Shown here piece by piece: positions 48,593 through 50,000 of a stretch of DNA of 50,000 nt. Location of the stretch: assembly GCA_009760855.2 (NCBI GenBank), contig WPIO01000040.1, positions 2,207,501 to 2,257,500 of the forward strand. The letters are read 5' to 3'. The notes beneath the pieces were generated by a model, which was not told where the DNA came from, did not search any database, and saw nothing but the letters and a program-made list of their open reading frames with translations. Made by a program: the position numbers and the translations under genes. This DNA comes from Cristatella mucedo (Eukaryota; Bryozoa; Phylactolaemata; Cristatellidae). The stretch's first letter is position 1, and each line of letters opens with the position of its first letter.

Positions 48593-49445
48593 GACTCCTC
48601 TGCTGCTCTGACGCTACAAGCGACGCCGACCGACCGGCCTTGTTGTTGACGGGCAGCTTCCGCCGGCACGACCCTTCAGCACAAGTACACGTCTTAATTA
48701 TTAATTAACGTCGAGGGAGTAGGACTGCAGCGGGTCATCGCGCACCGCTTTCACAAGCCTCCGAGTTCGGTGCATCCGGATGCAAAAGCAGCGACCCATG
48801 CAAATTTTGACCAATCGCGGAAGAGATAGCTCGAGAGCGTGCCGGGCCGACGGCGAAGCGTAAGCGCCGCGGCGCGCAAGTCAATGGTGCCGCTATGTTC
48901 GCGCCAACTCGCGATTGTCCGAGCTTCTTCGTCAAGTCGCTGACAGCCATTCACGAGCGCACTCGGCCTGCTGACGTCAGAATAAAGGCGCTGTCCAGCG
49001 GGTCGCACTGCCGCGGGTCAGCGGGACGCTCGCTCGACCGCGTCTGGACGCGGAGACTCGCCAAAGTGGCACTTCCGGCTGCAGCCTGTCTGCGACCGAA
49101 AGTGCCTGTTCACTCGGTGCCGAAGGCCGGCAGCGGAAGTGGGCTGCCCGGTCGCTGGTGGCTGCCTGCAGCGGCGAACCTTCGCCTCCGCCGAACGGCT
49201 GCTTCCCCGCGGGGTGCGAGCGAGCGCTAGCGCACACTAAAAATGGCGCGAGCAAGCGACGCAAGCTGCGCGCGGGACTTCACCTCGCCTGCCGTGCGGC
49301 CTTTCGTACGCTGGCTGCGCAGGTTTCCCGCCACGGTACGTACGTCACGGACGGCGTATCCGGATGGCAGCAATCAAGAGGGTCGGCAGTTTGCTTCTCG
49401 CTCGCGGAACAACAGTTCGTCTCTATCTGTCTGTCTGTCTATCTA

Positions 49446-49630
49446 GCTTTGTGTATGTATGTATGTATGTATGTATGTATGTATGTATGTATGTATGTAT
49501 GTATGTATGTATGTATGTATGTATGTACGTTTGTATGTATGTATGTATGTATGTATGTATGTATGTATGTATGTATGTATGTATGTATGTATGTATGTAT
49601 GTATGTATGTATGTATGTATGTATTTTATG
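49446..49630. repeat. (TATG)n microsatellite
   Basis: About 44 tetranucleotide units, interrupted once near 49527. CT and TA tracts continue to the end of the window. Confidence 0.97.
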
Positions 49631-49639
49631 TCTGTATGT

Positions 49640-49679
49640 ATCTCGCTCTCTGTTATCTATGTCTGTCTGTCTGTGTCTG

Positions 49680-49728
<49 letters not shown>

Positions 49729-50000
49729 CTCTCTCTCTCTCTATCACTTTCCTCTCCTCTCTCTTTCTCTCTCTCTCTGCATATATATATATATATATAT
49801 ATACATATATATGTATATATATATACAGAAAGAGAGAGGGAAGGAAAGATATATATATATATGTATATATACATACATATATATCTTACTCTTCCTTTTT
49901 TCCCTCTCCCTCTCACTCTCTTTCTTTTGGGCTATTTCCCTCTCTCGTTCTCTCTCTCTCGCTCTCTCTCTCTCTCTCGCTTTTTCACTTTCTCTCTCTC
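49640..50000. repeat. Compound CT / TA / CT repeat tract
   Basis: A CT tract (49677-49742), TA runs (49780-49880) with a short GA interruption, and a second CT tract running off the window end. Confidence 0.9.

Overview
This is a piece of animal nuclear genome, most likely from an invertebrate. The only well supported genes are split by GT-AG introns and encode metazoan cell-surface proteins. Most of the rest is transposon debris, SINEs, microsatellites and minisatellites. Nothing prokaryotic (operons, dense ORFs) is seen. I cannot name the species. Coding exons and several long stretches are GC- and CpG-rich, in contrast with TA/CT microsatellites.

The main result is a gene that single-frame ORFs do not show. 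On the minus strand, running right to left from 41001 to 11132, eleven small exons join in frame. They encode a predicted seven-transmembrane protein of about 537 residues. Its layout (cytoplasmic N-terminus, glycosylated first extracellular loop, long basic intracellular loops, phase-0 introns near the end, membrane helix 7 at the very C-terminus) is that of the animal gustatory receptor-like (GR/GRL) family. Ten of the eleven exons have clear splice signals; the 5' edge of exon 3 is uncertain. A well formed minus-strand exon at 4223-4384 could be an alternative or additional last exon.

Inside the 17.2 kb intron between exons 8 and 9, on the opposite strand, lies a second gene (24388-27496, two exons, 740 residues). 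It encodes a signal-peptide, leucine-rich-repeat, single-pass membrane protein ending in a class I PDZ-binding motif (TFV). So an LRR adhesion-type receptor gene is nested antisense in an intron of a chemoreceptor-like gene.

Layout: 1-4100 LINE fragments and a diverged tandem repeat; 4223-4384 candidate terminal exon; 5200-10900 GC-rich sequence, SINE/LINE tails and CT microsatellites; 11132-13573 exons 11-9 of the GR-like gene, with a CR1-like LINE in intron 9; 13574-30808 the big intron, with GC-rich islands, a 14-bp minisatellite, a 734-bp element with terminal inverted repeats and the nested LRR gene; 30809-41001 exons 8-1, with introns full of microsatellites; 41-50 kb microsatellites, LINE and SINE fragments. 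At least two LINE groups are seen. A tRNA-headed SINE shares its 3' tail with one of them, suggesting a LINE/SINE partnership.
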